A stretch of 35,720 nt of DNA. Source: Psychrobacillus soli. GTDB taxonomy: Bacteria > Bacillota > Bacilli > Bacillales_A > Planococcaceae. The notes below the pieces were generated by a model, which was not told the origin of the DNA, searched no databases, and worked only from the letters and a program-made list of their open reading frames with translations. The position numbers were made by a program, and so were the translations under genes. Below are positions 15,055 to 23,217 of the stretch, one piece after another (position 1 is the stretch's first letter; every line of letters begins with the position of its first letter). The DNA lies in NCBI RefSeq assembly GCF_006861775.1, contig NZ_VDGG01000026.1, positions 18,766-54,485 of the forward strand, given 5' to 3'.

Positions 15055-15480
15055 TCAATTACCAAATGCAAATATTAGTTCCGTTTCGCAAACTAATTCA
15101 CCATCTACCGTAGCGACACCTTTCCCCTTTCCAATTGGACCTTTTATACGAGTGATTTCCACTTCTAGACGAAGTTGATCACCTGGTTTTACTTGCCGCT
15201 TAAATCGACATTTATCTATTCCCGCTAATAGCCCTAACCGTCCTTGGTTACCTTCTTGCGTTAGCATCGCAACTGCACTTACTTGCGCTAACGCCTCCAC
15301 AATTAATACACCTGGCATAACTGGATAATTAGGAAAGTGTCCGTTAAAAAAGTCTTCATTTGCCGTCACATTTTTTATGCCAACTGCTCTTTTTCCCTCT
15401 TCTAATTCCAATATCCTATCTACTAAAAGAAATGGATAGCGATGTTTAATAATAGTTTTCAGTTCTTGCGTATCAAACAA
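15055..15480 (-). CDS. fabZ: 3-hydroxyacyl-ACP dehydratase FabZ
   Basis: FabZ removes water from 3-hydroxyacyl-ACP in the fatty-acid elongation cycle. The hot-dog fold signature is present: [11 protein letters not shown] near the N-terminus, the catalytic His in [21 protein letters not shown] and its partner Glu in VEAL. The start is decided by the ribosome site: GGAGGAG is followed at good spacing by TTG at 15480, giving [17 protein letters not shown]. An upstream in-frame ATG at 15495 would place the ribosome site inside its own codons. Length 141 is normal. It stands alone, away from other fatty-acid genes. Confidence 0.94.
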   Translation of the reverse strand: MFDTQELKTIIKHRYPFLLVDRILELEEGKRAVGIKNVTANEDFFNGHFPNYPVMPGVLIVEALAQVSAVAMLTQEGNQGRLGLLAGIDKCRFKRQVKPGDQLRLEVEITRIKGPIGKGKGVATVDGELVCETELIFAFGN

Positions 15481-15584
15481 TATGAACTCCTCCATTCGTT
15501 ATGATTTTCGACTTAATTTTTCATCTTAAAATAAGCCCTAAATGAATAAGTGTTGCTGCAACTCTAGAAAAGTTTAAAGTATCT

Positions 15585-16085
15585 CTATTCACTAATTGTA
15601 AATGTTTGAATTAAGCACGGTTCATCATCGACCAATTCATGTTTTTCTTCAAATACTATATTTAATTGTGCATATACCTTCTTCCAAAATGCCACTGCTG
15701 GGAGATTTTCAACAAGTTCCATAACAAAATACTTCCCGGGTTTTTCTTCAAACAATTTTTCTAGCACTTCGCTACCTAATCCTTTACCTTTATATTTATT
15801 CAATATAAAAATATCATTTACGCTAAAATCATTTTCTTTTTTTAAGAAAGGTCGCTCTAAGAGTAGCAGAAAACCTATAATGTCATTATCATTTTTAATG
15901 AAATAGGGCGAGATTCCTTCCGTTTTCCAAAACAACTCTAGATCTTCATAAGGAAATAAACCATCTGCTCCAATATTAATATTGGGGGTAAATTTTGAAA
16001 GATCATGCAAATATAACGAATACATATTTAGCAATATAGGTGCTTCTGTTTCTAAAACTTCCTGAAGAGTGATGGTCAATTTCAT
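15585..16085 (-). CDS. GNAT-family N-acetyltransferase
   Basis: The 166-residue protein has the acetyl-CoA pyrophosphate loop pattern in NKYKGKGLGSEVLEKLFEE (about 95-113, Q/RxxGxG/A-like with KGKGLG), preceded by the beta strand VNDIFIL and followed by LVENLPAVAFWKKV, the usual late GNAT motif with an aromatic residue. The target substrate cannot be told. AAAGGGG lies just ahead of the ATG; an alternative TTG start six bases inside would have better spacing. It is a single-gene unit between fabZ and a gene-free repeat region. Confidence 0.82.
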   Translation of the reverse strand: MKLTITLQEVLETEAPILLNMYSLYLHDLSKFTPNINIGADGLFPYEDLELFWKTEGISPYFIKNDNDIIGFLLLLERPFLKKENDFSVNDIFILNKYKGKGLGSEVLEKLFEEKPGKYFVMELVENLPAVAFWKKVYAQLNIVFEEKHELVDDEPCLIQTFTISE

Positions 16086-16520
16086 TTCCCCTTTTTATGT
16101 ATAATTGCCTTTTCTTCACAACGATTCCCCTAAAAATAAACTCTCTCGTTAGACGAAGGATTTTCGCTTGTACTTTCTTCGTATTTTTGTATTCAGTATA
16201 ATTCATTTAAAATAAAACCATGAATCAAATAAACTAAAATTTAAAAAGCGAGAACAGCGGACATTTACATTGTAGCCAGAGTTATTTTCCCCTTCTTGGG
16301 CTCTCACATTCTATTCTACGTATTAATATAGTAATCTGTTTCATATTTTCGAACTTTGTGTAAATTGTTTTATTAGGCATGGAATGTTCAGAACAAAAAC
16401 GTTAAAGTGCCTGTCTGTGACCCGATATAGCAAATTGGGAAGTTTGAATGGAATGACGCACATAATAACGAAAATACGACATATGGCAAAGCATCCGCTC
16501 TTTTTAGATGGAGGTCGATT

Positions 16521-16605
16521 TATAAATGCGCAACATATCAAGCGGTACTCGCAACGTTCCCCTTCAAACGCGCAACATTATGGGTCATTTGCACAACGTT
16601 TACAA
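16521..16605 (+). repeat. Four 21-bp units with GCGCAACATT-like core
   Basis: CAAC cores occur at 16531, 16552, 16573 and 16594, each 21 bases apart, in the contexts GCGCAACATA, TCGCAACGTT, GCGCAACATT and GCACAACGTT. Weaker similar boxes may extend left to about 16456. This array has a different core from the AGCAACYAAATT array just to its right and runs toward it. No real gene is visible between 16086 and 16972; the rest of the gap (16086-16450) is plain AT-rich sequence in which I see nothing further. Confidence 0.7.
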
Positions 16606-16639
16606 ACCAAGTCATAGATATAGTCGTCTCACTCCAAGT

Positions 16640-16905
16640 AAACTTGTTATTTTAAGAATTAGTTGCTTTCACGAGTAATTTGATTGCTCTCCTGTTGATT
16701 TGGTTACTTTCAGACTAGATTTGATTGCTTTCAATGACCAATTGGTTGCTCTAAGCCATTTACTGGATGGCCGCAATTGGAAAATTGGATATAATCTTGG
16801 TTTATTGTGGGTCGGTACTAATAAGCAAGCAATTTTTATTGATTTTCGCTCACCCTACGGAAAGTGGTCGCCCTGAAGTAGAAATCATAGTGGTCACTAC
16901 GACAT
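16640..16905 (-). repeat. Composite dispersed repeat with inverted 21-bp array
   Basis: Read on the minus strand, this copy has the palindromic core (16846-16900), a linker, the leader CCAGTAAATGGCTTAG (16751-16766) and then AGCAAC/AGCAAT units. On the plus strand GTTGCT-type boxes start at 16662, 16683, 16703, 16724 and 16745: spacings 21, 20, 21, 21. The distal flank (16621-16672) matches bases 13-60 of the window in reverse. It is the same layout as 3456-3722. Confidence 0.78.
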
Positions 16906-16928
16906 ATTCTCCCTATATCCCGTACAAA

Positions 16929-16961
16929 ACAAAAAAAACAACCCCTTCATAAAAGGGATTG
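16929..16961 (-). terminator. Intrinsic terminator of the amino acid ABC operon
   Basis: On the minus strand, CAATCCCTT pairs with AAGGGGTTG and is followed by eight T residues, 12 bases beyond the ATPase stop. Confidence 0.85.
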
Positions 16962-16972
16962 CTCGCTATCTA

Positions 16973-17695
16973 CTATAAAACTTTCTCTAAAAACTCTTTT
17001 GCACGAGCCGATTTTGGCTCCGTAAAAAACTGTGCAGGTGGTGTATCTTCTACAAGCTGACCGCCATCAAGGAATAATATACGATCTGCTACTTCACGTG
17101 CAAAGTTCATTTCATGTGTTACGATGACCATCGTCATACCAGAATGTGCAAGAGTCTTCATAACTTCTAGCACTTCTTTGACCATTTCAGGATCAAGCGC
17201 AGAAGTCGGTTCATCAAAAAGCATAACAGATGGATTCATCGCTAGCGCACGTGCAATCGCCACACGCTGCTTTTGTCCACCAGACAAACGATTTGGATAC
17301 TCGCCTCGTTTTTCATAAAGTCCTACTTTATGTAATAACTCATCCGCTATCTCGATTGCCTGCTTCTTGGAAACGCCTTGTACATTCATTGGTGCATACG
17401 TTAAATTTTCAAGCACCGTTTTATGAGGGAACAAGTAGAAATGCTGAAATACCATTCCTACATTTTCACGTACTTTCATAATGTTTGTGCGCTTGTCCGT
17501 TACAACATCTTTACCAATTGTAATGATGCCACTTGTCGGCTCTTCCAATAAGTTTATACAGCGTAAAAATGTAGACTTACCCGAGCCGGATGGACCGATG
17601 ATCGCAATTACTTCTTTTTCTTTGATTTCAGTTGAAATGCCTTTTAACACTTCATTTTTACCGAAAGATTTATGCAAGTTCTCTACTTTAATCAC
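16973..17695 (-). CDS. Polar amino acid ABC transporter, ATP-binding protein
   Basis: This is the cytoplasmic ATPase of an amino acid importer (240 residues, GlnQ/HisP type). Walker [10 protein letters not shown] is at about 34-42, the signature [15 protein letters not shown] near 137-151, Walker [14 protein letters not shown] near 159-171, and the switch His in VTHEM. Its GTG start overlaps the permease gene by eight bases, so the two are coupled. It is the last gene in the operon aminotransferase, binding lipoprotein, permease, ATPase, and is followed by a strong terminator. Confidence 0.94.
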   Translation of the reverse strand: MIKVENLHKSFGKNEVLKGISTEIKEKEVIAIIGPSGSGKSTFLRCINLLEEPTSGIITIGKDVVTDKRTNIMKVRENVGMVFQHFYLFPHKTVLENLTYAPMNVQGVSKKQAIEIADELLHKVGLYEKRGEYPNRLSGGQKQRVAIARALAMNPSVMLFDEPTSALDPEMVKEVLEVMKTLAHSGMTMVIVTHEMNFAREVADRILFLDGGQLVEDTPPAQFFTEPKSARAKEFLEKVL

Positions 17696-18344
17696 TTCTA
17701 CTCATCCTCTTTTCTAGCTTTTTGCCAAGGAATGTTAAAATGAGCGTCATAATATAATAAATCACACCGGCAACCATTAATGCCTCTAAATAATGATAAT
17801 TTGAACCACCAACAACATAAGCACGGCGCATAATATCTAAAGCACCTATTACCGTTACAATTGCAGACTCTTTATTTAATGTGATAAATTCGTTCATTAA
17901 TGATGGCATAATGTTTTTCATTGCCTGCGGTAAAATAATGTCTTTCATCATTTTTGCATATGGAATACCTAATGCAAGAGATGCCTCTTGCTGACCTTTA
18001 TCGACCGCATTAATACCACCACGAATAATTTCTGAAATATACGCACCAGAATTTAAACCAAATGCAAGAATAGCCGCTGGCATCGGGTCAATATTAATAT
18101 CAAAAAGCTGTGGAATTGCATAGTAAATAATCATTAATTGTAAAACAAGCGGAGTTCCACGGAAAATGGATGTATAAAAATCCGCTATTAATCGTAGAAC
18201 TTTAATTTTTCCAATCTTGCAAAGTGCCAGTAAAATACCAAGCACCATTCCTAGTATAGTTGCTCCAATAACGATTTGAAGCGTAACACCTATTCCCTTT
18301 AATATATAAGGAATAGAGGGAACGACTGCTTGAAAATCTAACAT
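17688..18344 (-). CDS. Polar amino acid ABC transporter, permease
   Basis: This membrane subunit has 218 residues and about five helices (HisM/GlnP type). The EAA loop that docks with the ATPase is visible as [25 protein letters not shown] (about 115-140). AAAGGAGGG lies eight bases ahead of the ATG. It overlaps the ATPase gene and is separated from the binding protein by a 270-bp gap filled by a hairpin and a dispersed repeat. It probably works as a homodimer, since only one permease gene is present. Confidence 0.93.
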   Translation of the reverse strand: MLDFQAVVPSIPYILKGIGVTLQIVIGATILGMVLGILLALCKIGKIKVLRLIADFYTSIFRGTPLVLQLMIIYYAIPQLFDINIDPMPAAILAFGLNSGAYISEIIRGGINAVDKGQQEASLALGIPYAKMMKDIILPQAMKNIMPSLMNEFITLNKESAIVTVIGALDIMRRAYVVGGSNYHYLEALMVAGVIYYIMTLILTFLGKKLEKRMSRSD

Positions 18345-18388
18345 ATCGTTGCCCTCCTTTCTATTCGAACTATATAAATGAATTGAAT

Positions 18389-18573
18389 CAAATTCGCCTT
18401 GGCGTATTTGCTCCTGCGCAAGCTCGTCGCAGAAAACATTGCGCCCAGATCAAGTAAGGAAGTTAGCCTAAGAACGTCGCATCCTTGCGACAACAGCTAA
18501 CTGACCTGCATCACGCAGGCCTGAGCTTTCTCGATAAATTCCTCTAAAAATCTGTGGCATCCGCCGGAGGCCT
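18389..18573 (-). repeat. Dispersed intergenic repeat inside the ABC operon
   Basis: The outer parts, CAAATTCGCCTTGGCGTATT with GCAAGCTCGTCGCAG on one side and AAATCTGTGGCATCCGCCGGAGGC on the other, recur in the same order and orientation at 25724-25858 within the sulfur operon. The middle of this copy adds a foldable block (GTTAGC...GCTAAC enclosing GTCGCA/TGCGAC, and CCTGC/GCAGG). No reading frame is visible. Its origin and effect are unknown. Confidence 0.72.
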
Positions 18574-18612
18574 CAATTTCATTCAGCAGTTATTTTTGCT
18601 GAATGAAATTGA
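18573..18612 (-). other. Perfect 16-bp hairpin after the binding-protein gene
   Basis: TCAATTTCATTCAGCA (18573-18588) and TGCTGAATGAAATTGA (18597-18612) are perfect complements with an eight-base loop, beginning two bases after the lipoprotein stop. No T-run follows on the minus strand. A 3'-protecting or partially terminating structure that raises binding protein over permease is the likeliest role. Confidence 0.75.
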
Positions 18613-18614
18613 AC

Positions 18615-19412
18615 TTATTCTGCTTCTACTACAAACCATTTTTCTCTTAATTCTTCGATTTTACCGCTATCCGTTAATTCTTGAATTGCTTGGTCAAATT
18701 GTGCTTTTAACTCGCTTCCTTCTGGGAATACAGCTGCTTTAAAGTCAGGATCATCAACAACTACCGGGAAATAAGTTAAGTCAGCATTACGCTCCACATA
18801 ATTTTCAGCTACGATATCTTCAATGATTGCAGCATCGAAGCGTTTTGTCATTAATTCTTGTACTACTTCTGGGATTAAGTTACGGCTTTCCACTTTCATA
18901 TCTACCGTTGTTGCTAATTCATTTGCAAGTTCTTCTTGAATCGAAGAAATTTGTGCACCTACTGTTTTACCAGCTAGATCCTCTACTTTTTCAATGCCAC
19001 TATCTTTTTTCGTAACAACCATTTGAACTGTTTCGTTATATGGATTCGAGAAATCTACTACTTTGTCACGATCTGGCGTTGGAGTCATACCTGCTAAAAC
19101 GAAATCTACTTTTCCTGCTTGTATTGCTGGGATTAAGCCGTTAAAGTCGATGTTTTCCACTTTCACTTCAAATCCTAATTTTTCACCGATTAAATTGGCA
19201 AGGTCGATATCAAATCCAATAATTTCTTCCCCTTTTGCTGTATCCACATACTCGAATGGTGGATAATCTGCAGATGTACCCATCACTAATACTTTTTTGT
19301 CCTCTGATGTTCCTTCACTACCGGATGATTTTTCGTTGTCTGACTTCGTACCACAAGCTGCTAATAAAGCGATTACTAGTACTAGCATTGCCATAAATAA
19401 TTTGTTTTTCAT
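18615..19412 (-). CDS. Polar amino acid ABC transporter, substrate-binding lipoprotein
   Basis: This extracellular receptor has 265 residues. The ATG at 19412 gives a proper lipoprotein signal: basic MKNK, hydrophobic core, lipobox LAAC with the lipidated Cys at about 20, then a Ser/Glu-rich linker. The mature part is a family-3 binding protein (ADYPPFEYVD, IGFDIDLANLIGEKLG, FNGLIPAIQAGKVDFVLAGMTPTPDR). It begins one base after the aminotransferase stop. The ligand is probably a polar or basic amino acid, not determinable here. Confidence 0.93.
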   Translation of the reverse strand: MKNKLFMAMLVLVIALLAACGTKSDNEKSSGSEGTSEDKKVLVMGTSADYPPFEYVDTAKGEEIIGFDIDLANLIGEKLGFEVKVENIDFNGLIPAIQAGKVDFVLAGMTPTPDRDKVVDFSNPYNETVQMVVTKKDSGIEKVEDLAGKTVGAQISSIQEELANELATTVDMKVESRNLIPEVVQELMTKRFDAAIIEDIVAENYVERNADLTYFPVVVDDPDFKAAVFPEGSELKAQFDQAIQELTDSGKIEELREKWFVVEAE

Positions 19413-19413
19413 T

Positions 19414-20721
19414 TTATTTTTTCCCTTCCATATAACGATTAATTGCCTTTTCAAGCATTTCTAAACCGTCGTCGATTTGTTCTTTTGTTATGGTTAAAGG
19501 AGGAATCATTCGAATAACTTCCCCTTCGTTTCCACATAAATAGAAAAGTACACCTTCTTCTAACGCATAGTCCAGAATTTCCATCACTGCTTGTCCATCA
19601 ACCTTACCCGTTTCAGGATTGGAAATTTCGATTCCTATCATTAATCCAACTGAGCGGATATCGCTTATAATTGGATATTTTGCTTGAAGTTTTTTTAACT
19701 GCTCCGTTGCGTATGCCCCAACCATTTTTGAGTTTTCCACGAGATTTTCTTCGTGCAATATTTCTAAAGTTGTTAAAGCAACTGAACATGCAATTGGATT
19801 TCCACCGAATGTAGTACCATGCATGCCGAGTGGCCATTTTTTCATTAATTCTTTCGAAGCGACAGTTGCACTTAATGGAAGACCAGATGCAATGCCTTTT
19901 GCGATTGCCATAATGTCTGGTGTCACGCCAAAGTATTGTGCTGCAAACCATTCACCAGTACGACCGAAGCCCGTTTGCACTTCATCGAAAATTAATAAAA
20001 TGCCATGCTCATCACAAATCTCTCGAATTTTCTTCACCCATGCCTTCGGAGGAATAATATATCCACCTTCTCCAAGCACTGGCTCTAAAATGACACAAGC
20101 CACTTCTTCAGGCGTTACTTGGTGCTTAAAGAGACGTGTAAAATCCTTCTCTAGCTGTTCTACGCAGTAAATCTCAGGATCAACTCCAGCAGGGCAACCT
20201 TTTACGTCTGCATATGGAATTTGATAAGACAAATGTGATGGCTGTAAAAACTTACGATATTTACTCTTCGATGTTGTCACACCTAACGCCCCAAGGGAAC
20301 GACCATGAAAACAACCAGTAAATGATATAACATACGGGCGCTCTGTCACGAATTTCGCAAGTTTTAATGCACCTTCAATTGCCTCTGTTCCGCTATTCGC
20401 AAAGAAAAAGCAATCTAAATCTCCTGGTAATACATGCCCTAGATTTTTGGAGAGCTTTAAAATAGATTCGTACATAATAACGCCAGATGGACCATGTACA
20501 AGTTGATCCGCCGCGTCCTTAATACTTTGGACAACTTTTGGATGACGATGCCCAGTATTCGCTACCGCAATTCCCGATGTAAAATCCAAATACGTTTTGC
20601 CATCTACTCCGTAATAGTAGCATCCCTCTTCCTTCACAATAGGAATATTTGGGTGATCTTTTGCCATACTTGGCGCTAAATAATCTCCCATATTATCATA
20701 TAATTCTAACCAGTTACTCAA
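19414..20721 (-). CDS. Class III aminotransferase (GABA/ornithine type)
   Basis: This cytosolic PLP enzyme has about 435 residues. Landmarks in order are [53 protein letters not shown] and the PLP lysine in [13 protein letters not shown]. Such enzymes transfer the omega-amino group of GABA, beta-alanine, ornithine or a relative to 2-oxoglutarate or pyruvate. I favour the TTG at 20721, preceded by AGGTGA at five bases, over the GTG at 20736. It is first in the operon with an amino acid ABC importer, so it probably degrades the imported amino acid. No semialdehyde dehydrogenase lies next to it. Confidence 0.88.
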   Translation of the reverse strand: MSNWLELYDNMGDYLAPSMAKDHPNIPIVKEEGCYYYGVDGKTYLDFTSGIAVANTGHRHPKVVQSIKDAADQLVHGPSGVIMYESILKLSKNLGHVLPGDLDCFFFANSGTEAIEGALKLAKFVTERPYVISFTGCFHGRSLGALGVTTSKSKYRKFLQPSHLSYQIPYADVKGCPAGVDPEIYCVEQLEKDFTRLFKHQVTPEEVACVILEPVLGEGGYIIPPKAWVKKIREICDEHGILLIFDEVQTGFGRTGEWFAAQYFGVTPDIMAIAKGIASGLPLSATVASKELMKKWPLGMHGTTFGGNPIACSVALTTLEILHEENLVENSKMVGAYATEQLKKLQAKYPIISDIRSVGLMIGIEISNPETGKVDGQAVMEILDYALEEGVLFYLCGNEGEVIRMIPPLTITKEQIDDGLEMLEKAINRYMEGKK

Positions 20722-20736
20722 ACTGCTCACCTTCAC

Positions 20737-21020
20737 TTTTCCATAAGTTATTCACTTTTATAACATAGAGCCAACTATTTATATTATTAGCATGAAATGT
20801 CTTATTCATCCTTAACTACTTTTTTTGACATGTATACAATATATGCCCTTGTGTATAAATATTCAACAAGTTTTTTCGTGAATCTAAAAGTTTAAATTGG
20901 TCAAATTTTCGGAAATACATTTTTCTTTTTTCTTATAATTTTCATCTAATCTCCCCATACAGCTCCGCCGCGAACGACAAGCATACTATATGTGTATTAT
21001 TAAAAAAGGAGAGATTTTCA
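20737..21020. promoter_or_regulatory. Divergent gap between aminotransferase operon and methyltransferase gene
   Basis: The gap contains the palindrome TGTATACA (20831-20838), directly after TTGACA (20825-20830). It resembles the TTGTATAC boxes at 12944 and could be an operator, but no regulator gene is adjacent. I found no convincing complete promoter on either strand. Confidence 0.3.
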
Positions 21021-21731
21021 GTGGCTAATATGTATTTAGATTTATTGGCTTATTTTGGAGTCGGTAGTGCGCATCCAGGGGGATTTCGTTTAACCCAATC
21101 TATACTGGAAAATGAAAAAATTCTTCCGGTAGAAACTGTTCTAGATGTAGGTTGTGGGACAGGGCAGACCGCTGCTTTCTTAGCAAAAAAGTTTCACTGC
21201 CAAGTAACTGCGATAGATAAACACCCCATTATGGTTGAAAAGGCAGAAGAAAGATTTAAAAATAATAATCCTCCTATCAAGGTGATAGAAGGAGACGCAG
21301 AAAATTTAAGTTTTGCAGATGATTCTTTTGATTTCGCTATTGCCGAATCAGTGATCGTCTTTACTAATATTTCGAAAACATTAGATGAACTTGCCCGAGT
21401 ATTAAAAAATACCGGTAGAATGATTATCATCGAAATGGTAGTGGAACCAAATTTACCAATAGATTTACAAAAGGAAATACAGAATCTATATGGAATATGC
21501 GAAGTTTTAAGGGAAGAAGAGTGGATATCCAGACTTCACCAAGCCGGATTCACTAAAATTGAAATGATAAAAACACCATCCACACTATCACCAAGTGAAC
21601 TTCAAGACGTCAATCAATCGGAAAACATCCAGTCGAAATTCTACGATCTATGGGAGATACATCATCAATTCATCGTTCAAAATCATCACTTCATTGGCTA
21701 TCGGGTATTTAAATGTCATCTGTCTTCATAG
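21021..21731 (+). CDS. SAM-dependent methyltransferase (class I)
   Basis: This 236-residue enzyme has SAM motif I VLDVGCGTGQTAAFLA (about 40-55), the acidic end of strand 2 (VTAIDKH), ADDSFDFAIAE as motif II/post-II, and a Methyltransf_11 layout. The acceptor is unknown; a C-terminal FIVQNHHFIGYRVFKC segment resembles small-molecule methyltransferases. It starts with GTG at 21021 behind AAGGAGAG. Its last 23 bases overlap, tail to tail, the YjaZ-like gene on the other strand. Confidence 0.85.
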   Translation: MANMYLDLLAYFGVGSAHPGGFRLTQSILENEKILPVETVLDVGCGTGQTAAFLAKKFHCQVTAIDKHPIMVEKAEERFKNNNPPIKVIEGDAENLSFADDSFDFAIAESVIVFTNISKTLDELARVLKNTGRMIIIEMVVEPNLPIDLQKEIQNLYGICEVLREEEWISRLHQAGFTKIEMIKTPSTLSPSELQDVNQSENIQSKFYDLWEIHHQFIVQNHHFIGYRVFKCHLSS

Positions 21732-22563
21732 GAAAATCAGAACTTGCAATTATTTCTTCGGAGGATTTTCTATATAATTCGTTATTTGGAAAGGGTCCAT
21801 GCTTCTTTTGAAAACTATCTACAATTTGAAAACCTATATGATAACCAATCCATTTCGGAAAACGACTTCCAGCTTTACCAAATAAAAAAAGATGATGATT
21901 TTTAACTCCTGCAACATCTAACGAAGGTACAAAGTGCTTTTTCCATATGGGAAGAGCTTCTTCCAATGAATAAAGATTTATCCAAGGCGCTAACCACTTT
22001 TCACCGTATACATCCTTTACCGCATATTCCCCAAGTCCTTCAATAATTAGCGAATCCTTTAAAGAAATCTTATTTGGAGCTATATTCAAATACTCTAATC
22101 GGCATGCATGATTATACTCATGTGCAAAGAGAGCCTTTATTTCTTCCGTATGGAGATCAGGAGATAGAAATAAAAATAATGCTCCTCTATACGCTATACC
22201 ATTTTTTTTAGGTGTTTCCTTTCTTGTTTTTGCAGTTGCATTTTTTATTGGGAAAATATAGATGGAAACTTTCGGGCCATTCCACCGTTTTCTTAACATT
22301 TTATATTCTTGTTTTACGATTTGCCATACATTTTGAGCTTCCATTCGTTGGACAATATCTTTTATGTTCCGCCACTCCCCCGGCTGAAATAAACCATTTC
22401 TTAGTAGTTCATACTGGACTACCTCTGGATCTACTGTGGGAAATAATTTCATAAGTGGTCCACCTAATATCTCGGAATGCTTGGTAGTTGCTCCTCTTCC
22501 TGATTGCTCTTCACATAGTTCAACAAACTTATAAAGCAGATTTTGCGTTTGAATTACTGGCAT
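21709..22563 (-). CDS. DUF2268 putative zinc metalloprotease (YjaZ-like)
   Basis: The protein has the zinc-binding HEYNHACR motif (HExxH) about residue 145, and a downstream IIEGLGEY with the likely third ligand Glu, as in the DUF2268 family to which B. subtilis YjaZ belongs. The ATG at 22563 (284 residues, MPVIQTQNLLYKF) is preferred because GGAAGAG precedes it; the frame extends to 22641 but without a ribosome site. The substrate is unknown. Convergent with, and overlapping by 23 bases, the methyltransferase gene. Confidence 0.85.
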   Translation of the reverse strand: MPVIQTQNLLYKFVELCEEQSGRGATTKHSEILGGPLMKLFPTVDPEVVQYELLRNGLFQPGEWRNIKDIVQRMEAQNVWQIVKQEYKMLRKRWNGPKVSIYIFPIKNATAKTRKETPKKNGIAYRGALFLFLSPDLHTEEIKALFAHEYNHACRLEYLNIAPNKISLKDSLIIEGLGEYAVKDVYGEKWLAPWINLYSLEEALPIWKKHFVPSLDVAGVKNHHLFLFGKAGSRFPKWIGYHIGFQIVDSFQKKHGPFPNNELYRKSSEEIIASSDFPMKTDDI

Positions 22564-22701
22564 ACATCTCTTCCTTTTTCCTTTTACTTTTATCATATGT
22601 TTATATTTCAAATTATTTATGAAACTTGATATTTTTAGCAATCCATCATTCAGTAGACGATTGTCTTTCGTGCCATATTCTGAAGCGCATATGTTAATAG
22701 G

Positions 22702-22715
22702 ACATACATGTATGT
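22702..22715. promoter_or_regulatory. Perfect 14-bp palindrome ahead of a small gene
   Basis: ACATACATGTATGT is identical on both strands and lies 25 bases upstream of the start at 22741, just before the ribosome site. It could be an operator, but palindromes of this size also arise by chance in AT-rich DNA. Confidence 0.35.
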
Positions 22716-22740
22716 AAATTATCGTGAGAGGAGGATGAAA

Positions 22741-22989
22741 ATGAATCGATCTAATTTATATAATCAATGTTGTAATTATCATGGACAACGAGTGAGAATA
22801 ACTTGTCGTGGTGGGAGAGTTTATGTAGGTGAAATTACAAGAGTTAGCAGAAATACTGTTTGGATTCGACCAGATAATGAATTTGGTGGATATGGTTTAG
22901 GTTTCTTTGGTGAAGGATTTGGAATTGGCTTTGGTATTGCCCTCGGTGCTATTACCGGAATCGTTCTGGCTTCCGCTTTTTTATGGTAA
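22741..22989 (+). CDS. Small Gly-rich membrane protein with Sm/KOW-like N-terminus
   Basis: I do not recognise a named family. The 82-residue protein begins MNRSNLYNQCCNYHGQ, with a paired Cys, then a short beta-barrel-like stretch VRITCRGGRVYVGEITRV (about 17-34) resembling Sm- or KOW-type small barrels, then a Gly/Phe-rich hydrophobic tail (GYGLGFFGEGFGIGFG, then ALGAITGIVLASAFLW) that could form one membrane helix. The ATG at 22741 is six bases after AGAGGAGG. It stands alone, followed by a strong terminator. Spore-former small proteins often look like this, but I infer no function. Confidence 0.75.
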   Translation: MNRSNLYNQCCNYHGQRVRITCRGGRVYVGEITRVSRNTVWIRPDNEFGGYGLGFFGEGFGIGFGIALGAITGIVLASAFLW

Positions 22990-23035
22990 AACATATCCTA
23001 TTCTATTCGAATACATTCCATAATGCTTATCTGTA

Positions 23036-23080
23036 GAAAAAAAGAAAGGGAATTAGCATTTTTCCTTTCTTTTTTTCTAG
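23036..23080 (+). terminator. Intrinsic terminator of the small Gly-rich gene
   Basis: AAAAAAAGAAAGG pairs with CCTTTCTTTTTTT across a loop of about 13 bases and ends in a T-run, 47 bases past the stop. Confidence 0.75.
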
Positions 23081-23163
23081 TTTTTTTTTTACGTTATTTT
23101 CTAACACAGTGTTCGTAAAACCTCCTTCCAAATCAAATCTTCCAAACTAGTAGAAAGACTGTG

Positions 23164-23169
23164 TATAAT
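23164..23169 (+). promoter_or_regulatory. -10 box of the MFS exporter gene
   Basis: TATAAT lies about 50 bases upstream of the ATG at 23218. No good -35 is seen at 17 bases. It overlaps an upstream in-frame GTG at 23161, which argues against that longer start. Confidence 0.45.
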
Positions 23170-23217
23170 GAAATTAGAGTTCATAATATGAATTATTCAA
23201 AAAAGGAGTACTACATA

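Noticed and set aside
16384-16617. A 77-codon open frame over the GCGCAAC array
   Set aside because: No ribosome site, composition unlike real genes, and its C-terminal heptads (NAQHxxx) are only the 21-bp DNA repeat read as codons.
20750-20790. Possible sigma-54 (-24/-12) promoter ahead of the aminotransferase operon (TTGGCT...TTATA)
   Set aside because: The -12 GC is missing (TTATA instead of TTGCA), and no enhancer-binding activator gene is near.
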